From Plastoroseomonas hellenica (GTDB lineage: Bacteria > Pseudomonadota > Alphaproteobacteria > Acetobacterales > Acetobacteraceae), in the NCBI RefSeq assembly GCF_018129085.1, contig NZ_JAAGBB010000010.1, positions 111,401 through 175,400 of the forward strand: a stretch of DNA of 64,000 bases, in the 5' to 3' direction. Under the pieces are notes generated by a model that worked only from the letters and a program-made list of their open reading frames with translations, was not told where the DNA came from and did no database searches. The position numbers and the translations under genes were made by a program. Shown piece by piece: positions 39,015 to 48,096 of this stretch (position 1 is the first letter of the stretch; each line of letters opens with the position of its first letter).

Positions 39015-40205
39015 ATGACGATGCGGCCCGGGCGAGCTGATGACGAGACAACTGGTGTCGGCCGCGGAGATCCGTTGGTGCGATCTCCGTCACAACTCGC
39101 TGCGGAGAACCGTGCTCTCAAGGCTGAGGTCGATCATCTGCGGCGGGTGCTGGACAGCGCAACCGATTACGCGATCGTCGTGCTCGATCTCAAGGGGCGG
39201 ATCACCGGTTGGAACGCCGGCGCCCGCGCAATCTTCGGCTACGGGCACACCGAGGTCCTGGGCCGGTCTGGCGATATCTTCCTGACTGCTGAGGACCGCA
39301 GCGCGGGCGTGTTCGTGGCCGAGTTGTGCCGCGCCATGGAGAAGGGCCGCGCCGCGAACGAGCGCTGGCACATCCGGCGCGATGGCAGCCGGTTCTGGGC
39401 CAGCGGGCAGGTGACGCCGCTGCTGGACTCGGACACGAGCCCGCAGGGCTTTCTGATCATCTTACGCGACAACACGACGGTCCGAGCGGATGAGGAGCGC
39501 AGGGCATTCCTGATGGCCGAGATGGGCCATCGTGTGCGCAACGTCCTGGCCACGGTGCAAGCGGTCGCTGCCCAGACCCTTGGCAACGCCGATGTGTCCG
39601 GTGCGGTGCAGGACACGCTTGAGAAGCGCCTGTGCGCGATGGCGCGTTCGCACGATATGCTCGTTCGTGGCGGCTGGGACGGTGCGCCGCTGCCGGAGAT
39701 CGTACAAGGCGCCCTGTCACCTTACGGCGGCTCCGGGCACGTGGAGGCGAGCGGTCCTCCAGTGCATCTTGCCGCAGGCATGGTCGAGATCCTCAGCCTT
39801 GCCCTGCACGAACTGGCCACCAACGCCGCCAAGCACGGTGCCTTGTCGGCACCGGAGGGAAGCGTGTCGGTGTGCTGGACCCTGCGTCGAACCGGCCGTG
39901 ACACGCGGCTGGTGGAAATCGACTGGCTCGAACGCGGCGGGCCGCCAGTTGTGCGACCCGCACGCCGCGGCTTCGGGATGCAGCTGCTGCAACACGCCCT
40001 CGGCCAGGGTTTTGGCGGCACGGTCGAGCTCGATTTCTGCCGCGACGGCCTGAGGTGCCGCATCTGCCTTCCGGTGGGCACCGAGGAGGAGACCGGTTCG
40101 TCGGCCGCGCAGCGGACTGGGCCGGCCGGCCTGCATCCGCGAACGCCCCATGCCGCGCGCCCCAATGATCGTCCGTGGGACCCGACGCCTTCGCCCAGCG
40201 ACTGA
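39015..40205 (+). CDS. PAS-domain HWE-family sensor histidine kinase
   Basis: A 396-residue soluble kinase. After a short coiled segment (SQLAAENRALKAEVDHLRRV) a PAS domain (about 42-150: DYAIVVLDLKGRITGWNAGA, TEVLGRSGDIFL, RWHIRRDGSRFWASGQ) senses an unknown signal. The phosphoacceptor is His172 in MGHRVRNVLATVQA. The ATP domain has His265 and Asn270 in LALHELATNAAKHGALS and Trp304-x-Glu306 (IDWLERGG), the residues that name the HWE group. There is no receiver domain or membrane segment. It is divergent from a Crp/Fnr-like gene. Start ATG 39015 is probable; an in-frame ATG lies 6 bases later. Confidence 0.92.
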   Translation: MTMRPGRADDETTGVGRGDPLVRSPSQLAAENRALKAEVDHLRRVLDSATDYAIVVLDLKGRITGWNAGARAIFGYGHTEVLGRSGDIFLTAEDRSAGVFVAELCRAMEKGRAANERWHIRRDGSRFWASGQVTPLLDSDTSPQGFLIILRDNTTVRADEERRAFLMAEMGHRVRNVLATVQAVAAQTLGNADVSGAVQDTLEKRLCAMARSHDMLVRGGWDGAPLPEIVQGALSPYGGSGHVEASGPPVHLAAGMVEILSLALHELATNAAKHGALSAPEGSVSVCWTLRRTGRDTRLVEIDWLERGGPPVVRPARRGFGMQLLQHALGQGFGGTVELDFCRDGLRCRICLPVGTEEETGSSAAQRTGPAGLHPRTPHAARPNDRPWDPTPSPSD

Positions 40206-40711
40206 TTGGGGGGGGGCCGGAGGCCAATTCTCACGGTTTGGCCCGCCTCAGCCGGGAGACGAGCAGGCGGAGGGCACGCGAGTGAGCGCGATTGAGCTCT
40301 GCCCTGCCGGTGGCCCGACGACGACAGCCGTTTCCGCGCTCCCCTTAACCGGGGCCGGGAAACCTGCGCCAGCTGCCGTCTGTTGAATGCGCGTGGAGCG
40401 CGACATGATGCTTCGTGCCGCGGCGCGTGGTGTATCGGTCCTTCGAGCCTGCTCACGGCCTGCGCGAGAGTATTTCCGCCCGATCGATGGCCTGCGCCGG
40501 GCGCCCCGCTCGCCAGCCATGCGGCCCATCGGGCCGATTCCCAATCACCCCGGCGGACGCAATCACCGGCGCCGCAGGCCGTTGGCTTCAATCCTACCTA
40601 GACTGACGGGATCCGAGCGCTTGACCCGGAACAGCAGCGCTCCGCGTGCAGACGAAGACGGCGCCTTCCTCGGCGCCTGCGAGCGCTGGGTCGCTGTACT
40701 ACATTGAACAG
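40206..40711. other. intergenic, no gene seen
   Basis: A 506-base stretch with a run of nine G residues at about 40206-40216 right after the kinase stop region. No gene is supported. Confidence 0.4.
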
Positions 40712-41923
40712 ATGACGCGCCATCTGGCCGCTTATCTCCTGCTGTACGGCGCCCTGTACTGCGGCTGGGGCGTGCTGAGCCCATTCCTGCCCGCGGTTCT
40801 CGCATGGCAAGGGGCGTCCCCCGGCGAGATCGGCTTATTGCTCGCTGCGGGTATGGTGGCGCGGCTTGCGTCGATACCAGCCGCCGGTCTGGTCGCCGAC
40901 CGCCACAACGCAACTCGGCAGGTGCTGGCAGGTCTGCTCGCGGCTGCGGCGATGCTCGGCATCGGCTTTGTCTTCGCCCAAGGCGCTGGGGCGCTTCTCC
41001 TTGTTACGATTCTGCACGCGATGGCCACCGGGCCGCTGGGGCCCTTGCCAGACGCGCTCGCCGTATCGGCCGCTCGAGAGGGCGTGCGGAGGAGCTTCGA
41101 CTATGGCTGGGTCCGCGGTGCGGGCGCGCTGAGCTTTGTCGCGGGCAATGTGCTGGCCGGGCTGGCAGTGACCGAAGCGGGATTTCCGCACATCGTGCTC
41201 TGGATCAACGCGGGGCTTTTTGCCGTCACCGCAGGTGTCGTTTTCCTGCTTCCCCATACGGACGGCGGTGACCGCTCGCCTCAAGACAGGGCGCCGGCGA
41301 CTGCGTCGGGGACGGCCATTGTCGCACGTCTGGGCGCGCTTCTGGGCCTGCCGAGCTTCCGATGGCTGCTCATTGCCGCCGGCCTGATCTCGTGCAGCCA
41401 TGCCTTCTATGCTGGATTCGCGACGCTACGATGGCAGGCTGCCGGCATCGCGCCGGGAACCATCGGCTTCCTCTGGGCGATTGCCGTCGGTTCTGAAGTG
41501 CTGGTGTTTCTCGTCATCGGCCGACGGCTCCTCACCCTGCTTGGGCCTGCCGGCGTGACGGCGCTAGCGGCAGGCGCCGGTGTGCTCCGGTGGACGATCA
41601 TGGCAGTGACAACCTGGCAGCCGGCGATGATGCTCGTGCAGCCGCTGCACGGCCTTACCTTCGCGGCGCAGCACCTCGCGGCCATGGCGATCATCGCCCG
41701 GGTCGTGCCCAGCCACCTCGCCGCGACCGCCCAAACCCTCTATGCCGCGCTGGGCGTTGGCGTCCTGAGCGCAGCGGTCACTCTTGCCTCCGGAGCACTC
41801 TATGAACGCTATGGCGGGCAAGGCTTTTGGCCAATGGCAGTGCTTTGCGCAGCCGCGGTCCCCGCTGCCTTCGTGTTGCGGACGGGTCTGCGCAGACACG
41901 GAGCCACTAACCCATCGCTGTGA
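40712..41923 (+). CDS. MFS transporter (HcaT / MFS_1-like type)
   Basis: A 403-residue transporter with twelve likely membrane segments. The N-terminal YLLLYGALYCGWGVLSPFLP and PGEIGLLLAAGMVARLASIP, with the loop ADRHNATRQVL as the motif-A equivalent, fit the MFS_1-like group to which 3-phenylpropionate permease HcaT belongs. The second half has SFRWLLIAAGLISCSHAFYA and HGLTFAAQHLAAMAIIARVV. ATG 40712 is chosen because translation upstream is not conserved. The substrate is unknown, and no catabolic genes adjoin it. Confidence 0.9.
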   Translation: MTRHLAAYLLLYGALYCGWGVLSPFLPAVLAWQGASPGEIGLLLAAGMVARLASIPAAGLVADRHNATRQVLAGLLAAAAMLGIGFVFAQGAGALLLVTILHAMATGPLGPLPDALAVSAAREGVRRSFDYGWVRGAGALSFVAGNVLAGLAVTEAGFPHIVLWINAGLFAVTAGVVFLLPHTDGGDRSPQDRAPATASGTAIVARLGALLGLPSFRWLLIAAGLISCSHAFYAGFATLRWQAAGIAPGTIGFLWAIAVGSEVLVFLVIGRRLLTLLGPAGVTALAAGAGVLRWTIMAVTTWQPAMMLVQPLHGLTFAAQHLAAMAIIARVVPSHLAATAQTLYAALGVGVLSAAVTLASGALYERYGGQGFWPMAVLCAAAVPAAFVLRTGLRRHGATNPSL

Positions 41924-42555
41924 GTCCGGAAGCGGGCGTCGGGCGGTCCACCGGCTGGAGCGGTCAGCACCCGGCCATCTGCCGTCCGATCCATTGCCCG
42001 ATGATGCGAGCCGCGACGCCTGCCGGCGGCCTGGACGTCGAGACCGATCCCGGCCGGTGGGCCCACTCGGCCCGAAGCGCCGCCGATGCGACCGATCACG
42101 GCATCCTCGTGCTCGCGGTGCGTTGTCGCGGGCCACTCGTCTGGGCGGCGACCAACCCGCATCCGATGCGAGCCGAGCTGCTCCGGTGGTGAGCACAAGT
42201 GGCGGCGAAGCTTCAGCGTCGGCGGCCATTTTGAGCGCGCGCCCAACTCTCATGCGAGAGTGGCGCCTGGCCGGTCGGAATGACTCCGCGCCCTGGTCAC
42301 TCGCTCAACCTCGTTCGCAGCTTACCCAATAAACAGTGGCCTCGCGAGCGCCCCCGCCCTGGCGATATCGGACGCCGGCGATGGCCTCCGGAGAAGGCGC
42401 GGCGCCGGTAGATCACGTGAGCGCTCTGCATTCGAGCGCGCCGCGCACCTCACCAAGCTTGCTTGCTAGTGATCGCTCCACGGGCAACAAGGGTCGGCGA
42501 TGACACGTTCTCCGATCGGCTTCGGGCATCCCGCCCTGCCGCTGGGAAGACCACC
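41924..42555. other. intergenic, no gene seen
   Basis: A 632-base gap before the DUF892 gene. No recognisable gene or promoter motif was found. Confidence 0.4.
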
Positions 42556-43179
42556 ATGAGAGACGCAATCCAGGAGATCCTCGTCGAGGAGCTGCGCGAC
42601 GCCTATAGCGCTGAAAAGCAGGCGCTCCGCTTCATGCAGAAGGTCAGCAAGAAGATCAGCACGCCGGCCTTGGCGGAAGGTACACGGATGCATATCGAGC
42701 AGACGCAGAGCCAGATCGAGCGCCTCGAACAAGCCCTCGAAGCCCTCGACGAGAGGCCTGGCCGCAAGGTGTGCGAAGCGATGCGTGGCCTGATCGAGGA
42801 GGCCCAGCACACCGTGGACGAGCAGGACAAAGGTCCGCTCATGGATCTCGTGCTCGTCGCAGGCATGCAGAAGATCGAGCACTACGAGATCTCAGCCTAC
42901 GGAACGGGCGTGGCCCTGGCCACGGCGCTCGGTCAAACAGAGGTTGCGGACCTCCTGTCGCAGACGCTCGAGGAAGAGAAGCTCATGGATTCGGAGCTGA
43001 CCGAAGTCACGCAGGAGGCGATCATGCCTGAGGCGATGTCGGACGGGGACGAAGACGAGGAAGGCGAAGACACCGCCGAAGATGCCGAGGTCGAAGCCGA
43101 GCCCCAAGACGCTGGCAAGAGCGGAAGCGGAAAGCGCGGCGGCGCCTCTCGCGAGAAAGGCCGCGCCGGCAAACGCTAG
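42556..43179 (+). CDS. DUF892 (YciE/YciF) ferritin-like protein with charged tail
   Basis: A 207-residue protein. Residues 1-160 are a DUF892 four-helix bundle: ILVEELRDAYSAEKQALRFM, HIEQTQSQIERLEQALEALD, then KVCEAMRGLIEEA, QKIEHYEISAYGTGVALATA and LEEEKLMDSELTEV. The E..H/E..EH residues fit the family's ferritin-like di-metal site. DUF892 proteins are induced by general and osmotic stress. After residue 160 comes a strongly acidic stretch (DGDEDEEGEDTAEDAEVEAE) and then a basic end (KSGSGKRGGASREKG), which most DUF892 proteins lack. A second DUF892 gene lies at 55199-55702. Start ATG 42556. Confidence 0.93.
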   Translation: MRDAIQEILVEELRDAYSAEKQALRFMQKVSKKISTPALAEGTRMHIEQTQSQIERLEQALEALDERPGRKVCEAMRGLIEEAQHTVDEQDKGPLMDLVLVAGMQKIEHYEISAYGTGVALATALGQTEVADLLSQTLEEEKLMDSELTEVTQEAIMPEAMSDGDEDEEGEDTAEDAEVEAEPQDAGKSGSGKRGGASREKGRAGKR

Positions 43180-43316
43180 GTGCTGATCCTGCGGCCGCCG
43201 AAGCTCTCCGCGCGAAGCCATCGGCTTTCGTGCGGCGGGCTCGGCGTAGGGTCGCGTGCGGGCGACTCATCCAAATCGCCGCGGCCGACCCCTGGCGATC
43301 TGCTTCCGGAGCCACC

Positions 43317-44924
43317 GTGACGCCAACCTATGACTTCGACGGCGGCCTGGAATGGTGGCGCCATGCGGCCATCTACCAGGTCCTGCCCAGCTCGTTCCAG
43401 GACTCGAACGGCGACGGGATTGGCGACCTGCCCGGCATCCTGTCCCGGCTGGATCACATCGCGGCGCTTGGCGTCACCGCGATCTGGCTGTCGCCGATCT
43501 ATCCTTCGCCCATGCGCGACGGCGGCTACGACATCTCCGACTTCATCGGTGTCGATCCGTCCTTCGGAACGCTGCAGGATTTCGACCGCCTGCTCGCTGC
43601 CCTGCATGCGCGCGGCATCAAGCTGATCCTGGACTTCGTGCCCAACCACAGCTCCGACCGTCATCCCTGGTTCATCGAAAGCCGCGCCTCGCGCGGCAGC
43701 CAGAAGAGGGACTGGTACGTCTGGGCGGATCCCCGCCCGGATGGAGCGCCGCCGAACAACTGGCTGAGCCGCTTCGGCGGCAGCGCCTGGGAGTTCGATG
43801 CCGGAACCCACCAATACTATTACCACGCCTTCCTGAAGGAACAGCCGGATCTCAACTGGCGCAACCCGGCGCTGCGGGAGGCGATGGCAGAGGTGCTGCG
43901 ATTCTGGATGCGCCGCGGCGTCGATGGGTTCCGGGTCGATGCCAGCGGCGTGCTGATCGAGGATGCGCTGCTTCGGGACGATCCGCCGAACCCGACCGCG
44001 AGTGAGCGGACGCCGCCACCGGAGCGGCAGAAGCGCGTCTTCACGGATTCCCGGCCGGAGGCGATCGCCTGCCTGGCCGGGTTGCGCGCCGTGACGGAGG
44101 ACTTCCCGGATCGCCTGCTGGCCGGCGAAGCCGATACCACCACCGATCGGGCGGCACGCTTCTACGGCACACCGGACCGGCCTTGCCTGCAGCTACCGCT
44201 GAATTTCGGCCTGCTCGACACGCCATGGAACGCACGCTCCGTGGCCGCCGCCATGGACCAGTACCTGAACATGGTCCCGAGCCACGGCTGGCCCTGCTGG
44301 GCGCTCGGCGGGCATGACAAGATCCGGGTTGCGGAGCGTGTGGGATCCGCGCAGGCCCGTGTGGCCGTCATGCTGCACATGACCTTGCCGGGGACCGTCT
44401 TCTTCTACGCCGGTGACGAAATTGGCATGCACCAGATGCCGGTGCCGCCCGAGCGCATCCGCGACCCTTTCGAGAAGCTCGTCCCCGGCTATGGGTTAGG
44501 CCGCGACCCCGAGCGCACGCCCATGCGGTGGTGCCCCGAGCCCAAGGCGGGCTTCACGACCGGCGAGCCCTGGCTGCCGATCGGGCCGGAGGTCGGCGCG
44601 CTGAATGTCGCAACCCAAGCCGAGGATCCACGCTCCATGCTCGCGCTCTACCGCCACCTGATCGCGCTTCGTCGGGAACAGCCGGCATTGCGGGGCGCGC
44701 GCCTGGAGCCGCTGCGCGGTGAAGACGAGGTGGTCGCGTTCCGGCGTGAGTCGGAGGGCGGCGCTGTCCTGGTCGCACTGAACCTTGGCGGCTCCAGGCA
44801 GAGCTTCGCGTTTGCCGGGGAGAGCCGCGTGCTGCTGTCGACGCGGCTCGATCGCGTTGATGAGCGCAGCTCCGGCAGGATGGAGCTGCGCCCTGACGAG
44901 GGGGTTGTGCTCGGACTGGATTGA
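43317..44924 (+). CDS. alpha-glucosidase, GH13
   Basis: A 535-residue GH13 enzyme of the alpha-glucosidase/oligo-1,6-glucosidase type. It opens WWRHAAIYQVLPSSFQDSNG with DGIGDLPGILSRLDHIAALG. Catalytic residues: Asp208 (GFRVDASGV), Glu271 (LLAGEADTT), Asp334 (ALGGHDKIR). Region IV reads GGHD instead of the usual NHD, a change near the -1 subsite. Start GTG 43317 (VTPTYDFDGG) fits; no ATG lies close. It converges with a related gene on the other strand, 22 bases apart. It likely hydrolyses maltose, isomaltose or short maltodextrins in the cytoplasm. Confidence 0.92.
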   Translation: MTPTYDFDGGLEWWRHAAIYQVLPSSFQDSNGDGIGDLPGILSRLDHIAALGVTAIWLSPIYPSPMRDGGYDISDFIGVDPSFGTLQDFDRLLAALHARGIKLILDFVPNHSSDRHPWFIESRASRGSQKRDWYVWADPRPDGAPPNNWLSRFGGSAWEFDAGTHQYYYHAFLKEQPDLNWRNPALREAMAEVLRFWMRRGVDGFRVDASGVLIEDALLRDDPPNPTASERTPPPERQKRVFTDSRPEAIACLAGLRAVTEDFPDRLLAGEADTTTDRAARFYGTPDRPCLQLPLNFGLLDTPWNARSVAAAMDQYLNMVPSHGWPCWALGGHDKIRVAERVGSAQARVAVMLHMTLPGTVFFYAGDEIGMHQMPVPPERIRDPFEKLVPGYGLGRDPERTPMRWCPEPKAGFTTGEPWLPIGPEVGALNVATQAEDPRSMLALYRHLIALRREQPALRGARLEPLRGEDEVVAFRRESEGGAVLVALNLGGSRQSFAFAGESRVLLSTRLDRVDERSSGRMELRPDEGVVLGLD

Positions 44925-44940
44925 GGCCGCCGGGTCCGAG

Positions 44941-44955
44941 CCGCGCTCAGCGCGG
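44941..44955. terminator. short hairpin between the convergent alpha-glucosidase genes
   Basis: CCGCGC (44941-44946) and GCGCGG (44950-44955) pair around TCA (44947-44949), which is itself the stop codon of the minus-strand gene. The loop is therefore a stop codon. It could serve both convergent genes. No T-tract is present. Confidence 0.4.
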
Positions 44956-46548
44956 CATCAGTTGCAGCACGAGCCCCTCGCGCGGGCGCAGTTGCAGCAC
45001 CTCCCCTGTGCTTTCCCTGATCCGGTCAAGCCCCGTCGAGAGCAGCAGATCTGCGCCGGCGGCATCAGGCGGGAGGGCCAGGCGCTTCACGGTCTGCCCG
45101 AAATTCAGCGCCACCAACAGATCCCTCTGCTGGCCGCAGCTTCTGCGAAAGGCGAAGATATCATCCTCCGTGCGCAGCGGCAGGTATCGCCCGCGATGGA
45201 GGGCGGGATATGCGCGCCGAAGCGCGATCAATTGGCGGCACAGGGTCAGGATTGAGTTCGGATCCGCCGCCAATGCCGCGACATTGCGTGTCGCGTGATC
45301 GGGGTTGAGAGGCAGCCAGGGCTTGCCCAAGGTGAAGCCTGCGTTCTCCGACTCATCCCAGGGCATCGGCGTGCGCGCAGGGTCCCGGCCGAGGCCCAGG
45401 CCGGGCTCGTTCTTCTCCCAGGGATCCTGCACCTGCTCCGGCGCGATCGGCACATTTTCGAGCCCCAGCTCGTCCCCGTAGTAGAGCGTCGGCGTGCCGC
45501 GCAGCGTCAGCAGCAGCATCGCCGCGACGCGCGCCTGCGCGGCGCCCACACGTGTGGCGATGCGTTTCTGGTCGTGATTCCCGAGGACCCAGTTCGGCCA
45601 GCCCCCCTGCGGCAGCGCGGCTTCATAGTCATCGACGATGCGGGCGATGTCGCGCGCGTTCCAGGCAGCGAAGATGAGTTGGAAGTTGAAAGGGAGATGG
45701 GCGCCCGCCATGTCGCGGCCGTAATAGGCCACCAGCCGCTCGATCGGCAGATAGATCTCGCCGATCAGCACACGGCTGGAATAGCGGTCCAGGACCGCCC
45801 GCATTTCCGCAACCACGGAATGGATCTCGGGGCGGTCGCAGGAATATCGCTGCAGCAGCCGGTCTATGCCCGCGTGCCCCGGTAGCCAGGCGGGATTGGG
45901 CGGGTTGTCACGGAACTGGTCGTCCTTAATCAGGTGCCAGAGGACGTCGACGCGGAAGCCGTCCACGCCCCGATCCAGCCAGAAGCGAAGCGCGTCATAC
46001 ATCGCTTCGCGGACCGCCGGGTTGCGCCAGTTCAGGTCCGGCTGCTCCTTCAGGAACGCGTGGTAGTAGTACTGACCGGTTGCGGGGTCATACTCCCAGG
46101 CGCTGCCGCCAAAATTCGCCAGCCAGTTGTTCGGCGGTCCACCATCCAGCGCCGGATCGCGCCAGATGTACCAGTCCCGCTTCGCATTGTGGCGCGAGCT
46201 CCGGCTCTCCATGAACCAGGGATGGTGGTCGGACGTGTGGTTCGGCACGAAGTCCAGGATTACCTTCAGCCCGCGGCCATGCGCGTCGGCCAGCAGATGG
46301 TCGAAATCCTCCATTCGGCCGAAGATCGGATCCACCCCGCGGTAATCCGTGATGTCGTAGCCGAAATCCGCCATCGGCGAAGGGTAGATCGGCGAGATCC
46401 ACAGCGCATCGACGCCGAGCCAGCAGAGATGGTCGAGCCGCTGCCGGATCCCTTTGAGGTCGCCGACGCCATCCCCATCACTGTCCTGAAAGGAACGGGG
46501 ATAAACCTGATAGATCGTGCCGTGCTGCCACCACGCGGTGTCACTCAT
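44947..46548 (-). CDS. alpha-glucosidase, GH13
   Basis: A 533-residue GH13 enzyme, clearly a paralogue of the gene on the opposite strand. It opens MSDTAWWQHGTIYQVYPRSF. Catalytic residues are Asp201 (GFRVDVLWH), Glu264 (LIGEIYLP) and Asp326 (VLGNHDQKR). Region IV has the standard NHD, unlike its neighbour. Blocks such as DWYIWRDP, PPNNWLANFGGSAWEYD and KEQPDLNWRNPAVREAM are shared almost word for word between the two. No signal peptide is present. It probably splits maltose, isomaltose or sucrose-like substrates from the glycogen-trehalose pathway. Confidence 0.95.
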   Translation of the reverse strand: MSDTAWWQHGTIYQVYPRSFQDSDGDGVGDLKGIRQRLDHLCWLGVDALWISPIYPSPMADFGYDITDYRGVDPIFGRMEDFDHLLADAHGRGLKVILDFVPNHTSDHHPWFMESRSSRHNAKRDWYIWRDPALDGGPPNNWLANFGGSAWEYDPATGQYYYHAFLKEQPDLNWRNPAVREAMYDALRFWLDRGVDGFRVDVLWHLIKDDQFRDNPPNPAWLPGHAGIDRLLQRYSCDRPEIHSVVAEMRAVLDRYSSRVLIGEIYLPIERLVAYYGRDMAGAHLPFNFQLIFAAWNARDIARIVDDYEAALPQGGWPNWVLGNHDQKRIATRVGAAQARVAAMLLLTLRGTPTLYYGDELGLENVPIAPEQVQDPWEKNEPGLGLGRDPARTPMPWDESENAGFTLGKPWLPLNPDHATRNVAALAADPNSILTLCRQLIALRRAYPALHRGRYLPLRTEDDIFAFRRSCGQQRDLLVALNFGQTVKRLALPPDAAGADLLLSTGLDRIRESTGEVLQLRPREGLVLQLMPR

Positions 46549-46950
46549 CGGACGCTCCCTGAAGGCCCGGCATCCGAACGCGCGGATGCCGCGGAGGCTT
46601 CCTCTTCTGCGTCAAAGTCCCTTGCCTGGATGCTGCTGGCGCCAGCCTAGGCCGGGATGCGTGCGACGCAGCGGTACTCGGGAACAAGTGGACTCGCGCG
46701 GTCAAGCTCCGCCGCCAATTGTGGTCGCGGCTGCGACCGCATCTCTAAACTCGGCGCACCCTCCTCATACGCGATAGGAAGCCAGGCTTTCCCACTACTT
46801 GGGCAGGCAGCAACACCGAGGTGAAGCGACGAAAAACGTCTACGGGGCGGGACGCCGGTTATTGGCGCCCGCATCACGCGAAGGTGGTGCAGCGCCCGGC
46901 CGACCCTGCGCATTTTCCCAGTGAGTTCAACGCGGAGGACGACTTGCAGC
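46549..46950. other. intergenic region upstream of the ECF sigma factor
   Basis: A 402-base region between the divergent alpha-glucosidase and ECF sigma genes. I looked for an EcfG-type GGAAC...CGTT promoter and found none convincing. Confidence 0.35.
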
Positions 46951-47538
46951 ATGACGCGCACAGCAAAAGACCCGGAGAATAGCGGGCTCTCGTTTGATTT
47001 TCATAATGAACTTGTCGCTAACCTTCCCCGCCTCAAAGTTCAAGCGATCGCACTGACAAGGAACCGCGCCGACGCAGATGACTTGGTCCAGGCGGCGGTC
47101 ACAAACGCGCTCGCGCATCAGCACACCTTCCAGCCGGGCACGCACTTCTCCGCATGGATATACCGGATCCTCCGCAACCGGTTTCTTTCCGATCGTCGGG
47201 CTTACCGCGAGACAGTGGAGCTCGAAGATGCCCCCGGCTCAGCCTTGGCGAGAGCTGCGAGCCAAGAAGAGAGCTTCGCCTGTTCGGAACTGCGTCGACA
47301 GCTCGCCAGGCTACCAGCCGACCAACGGGCGGCGCTCGTTATGGTGGGAGTGCAGGGCATGTCCTACGCCGAGATCGCCGAGGCGACTGGTTGCGCGGAA
47401 GGAACCGTGAAATGTCGGGTATTCCGGGCGCGCCGGCAGTTGGAGGTCTGGATGCTTGGCAAAGAGGAGTGCCGCCGATCTGCCGTCAGAAATCCTCGCC
47501 ATCGCCCAGGGGAGGCCGTTCTGGAGGAGCGTACCTAG
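46951..47538 (+). CDS. ECF sigma factor (sigma-70 family)
   Basis: A 195-residue alternative sigma factor. Region 2 lies at about 22-85 (ALTRNRADADDLVQAAVTNA, GTHFSAWIYRILRNRFLSDR) and region 4 at about 112-165 (LRRQLARLPADQRAALVMVG, GMSYAEIAEATGCAEGTVKC, RVFRARRQLEVWM). The FSAWIYRILRNRFLSD part resembles the alphaproteobacterial EcfG/SigT group, which runs the general stress response through NepR and PhyR. Neither NepR nor PhyR lies next to it here. The Cys-containing C-terminal tail is unusual. Start ATG 46951, with GGAGG 11 bases upstream. Confidence 0.92.
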   Translation: MTRTAKDPENSGLSFDFHNELVANLPRLKVQAIALTRNRADADDLVQAAVTNALAHQHTFQPGTHFSAWIYRILRNRFLSDRRAYRETVELEDAPGSALARAASQEESFACSELRRQLARLPADQRAALVMVGVQGMSYAEIAEATGCAEGTVKCRVFRARRQLEVWMLGKEECRRSAVRNPRHRPGEAVLEERT

Positions 47539-47964
47539 GCGCGCGTCGGGCGCCTCCGCAGCCGCCGGCTGCCGAAGCCGACTGGAATGCCGCCACGCGT
47601 CGGATGCGCCCCGCTGCGCGGAGGCGTGCTGGCCCGCTTGCAGAGGCCCCGCTGCGCGCCTGCCCGGGTCGTGCTGGGCACCGGGAGCTGCCGCTCCTCC
47701 GGGCTGCCACACGACAGCGCAGGACCGGCTTCGCTGCCCGGTGCGCCGACGCTGAACGGCACGAGTGCCGCTGTGCATCGGCGTGGGCCGGCCGCCCGCT
47801 GACGCCCGATGTCGGCGCGTGCTGTCAGAAGGCGCGGTGCTTCCTCCTGACCGTGCCGCAGTGCGGGCCAGCGTCCGCGCTGGGAGAACAGCTCCTGCTG
47901 GCAGCCGCGCGCGCCTCGGGGCGCCCGCGCCCGCCCGCTGGCGTGCGGCATTAAGCCAATTCGC
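47539..47964. other. intergenic, no gene seen
   Basis: A 426-base, very GC-rich stretch of arginine- and cysteine-rich overlapping frames. No anti-sigma factor gene can be recognised here. Confidence 0.4.
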
Positions 47965-48096
47965 CTAGGGGCCCTGGGAGGCGGTAACTTTGACCCGATC
48001 CTCTTCGGCAGATGCCATGGAAAGAACCGCCTGCAAGCCGAAGACGCCAGCGGCGAGACTGGCGCAAACCAGCAACGTTGGCAGGAAGTCGCGCAT
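47965..48096 (-). CDS. small single-helix membrane or exported peptide (43 aa)
   Basis: From ATG 48094-48096. The 43 residues begin MRDFLPTLLVCASLAAGVFG and continue LQAVLSMASAEEDRVKVTAS. The first 30 form a hydrophobic helix, either a membrane anchor or a signal sequence with a short mature tail. A purine-rich AGAGAGA stretch precedes the start. The family is unknown. It is short but natural-looking. Confidence 0.4.
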   Translation of the reverse strand: MRDFLPTLLVCASLAAGVFGLQAVLSMASAEEDRVKVTASQGP

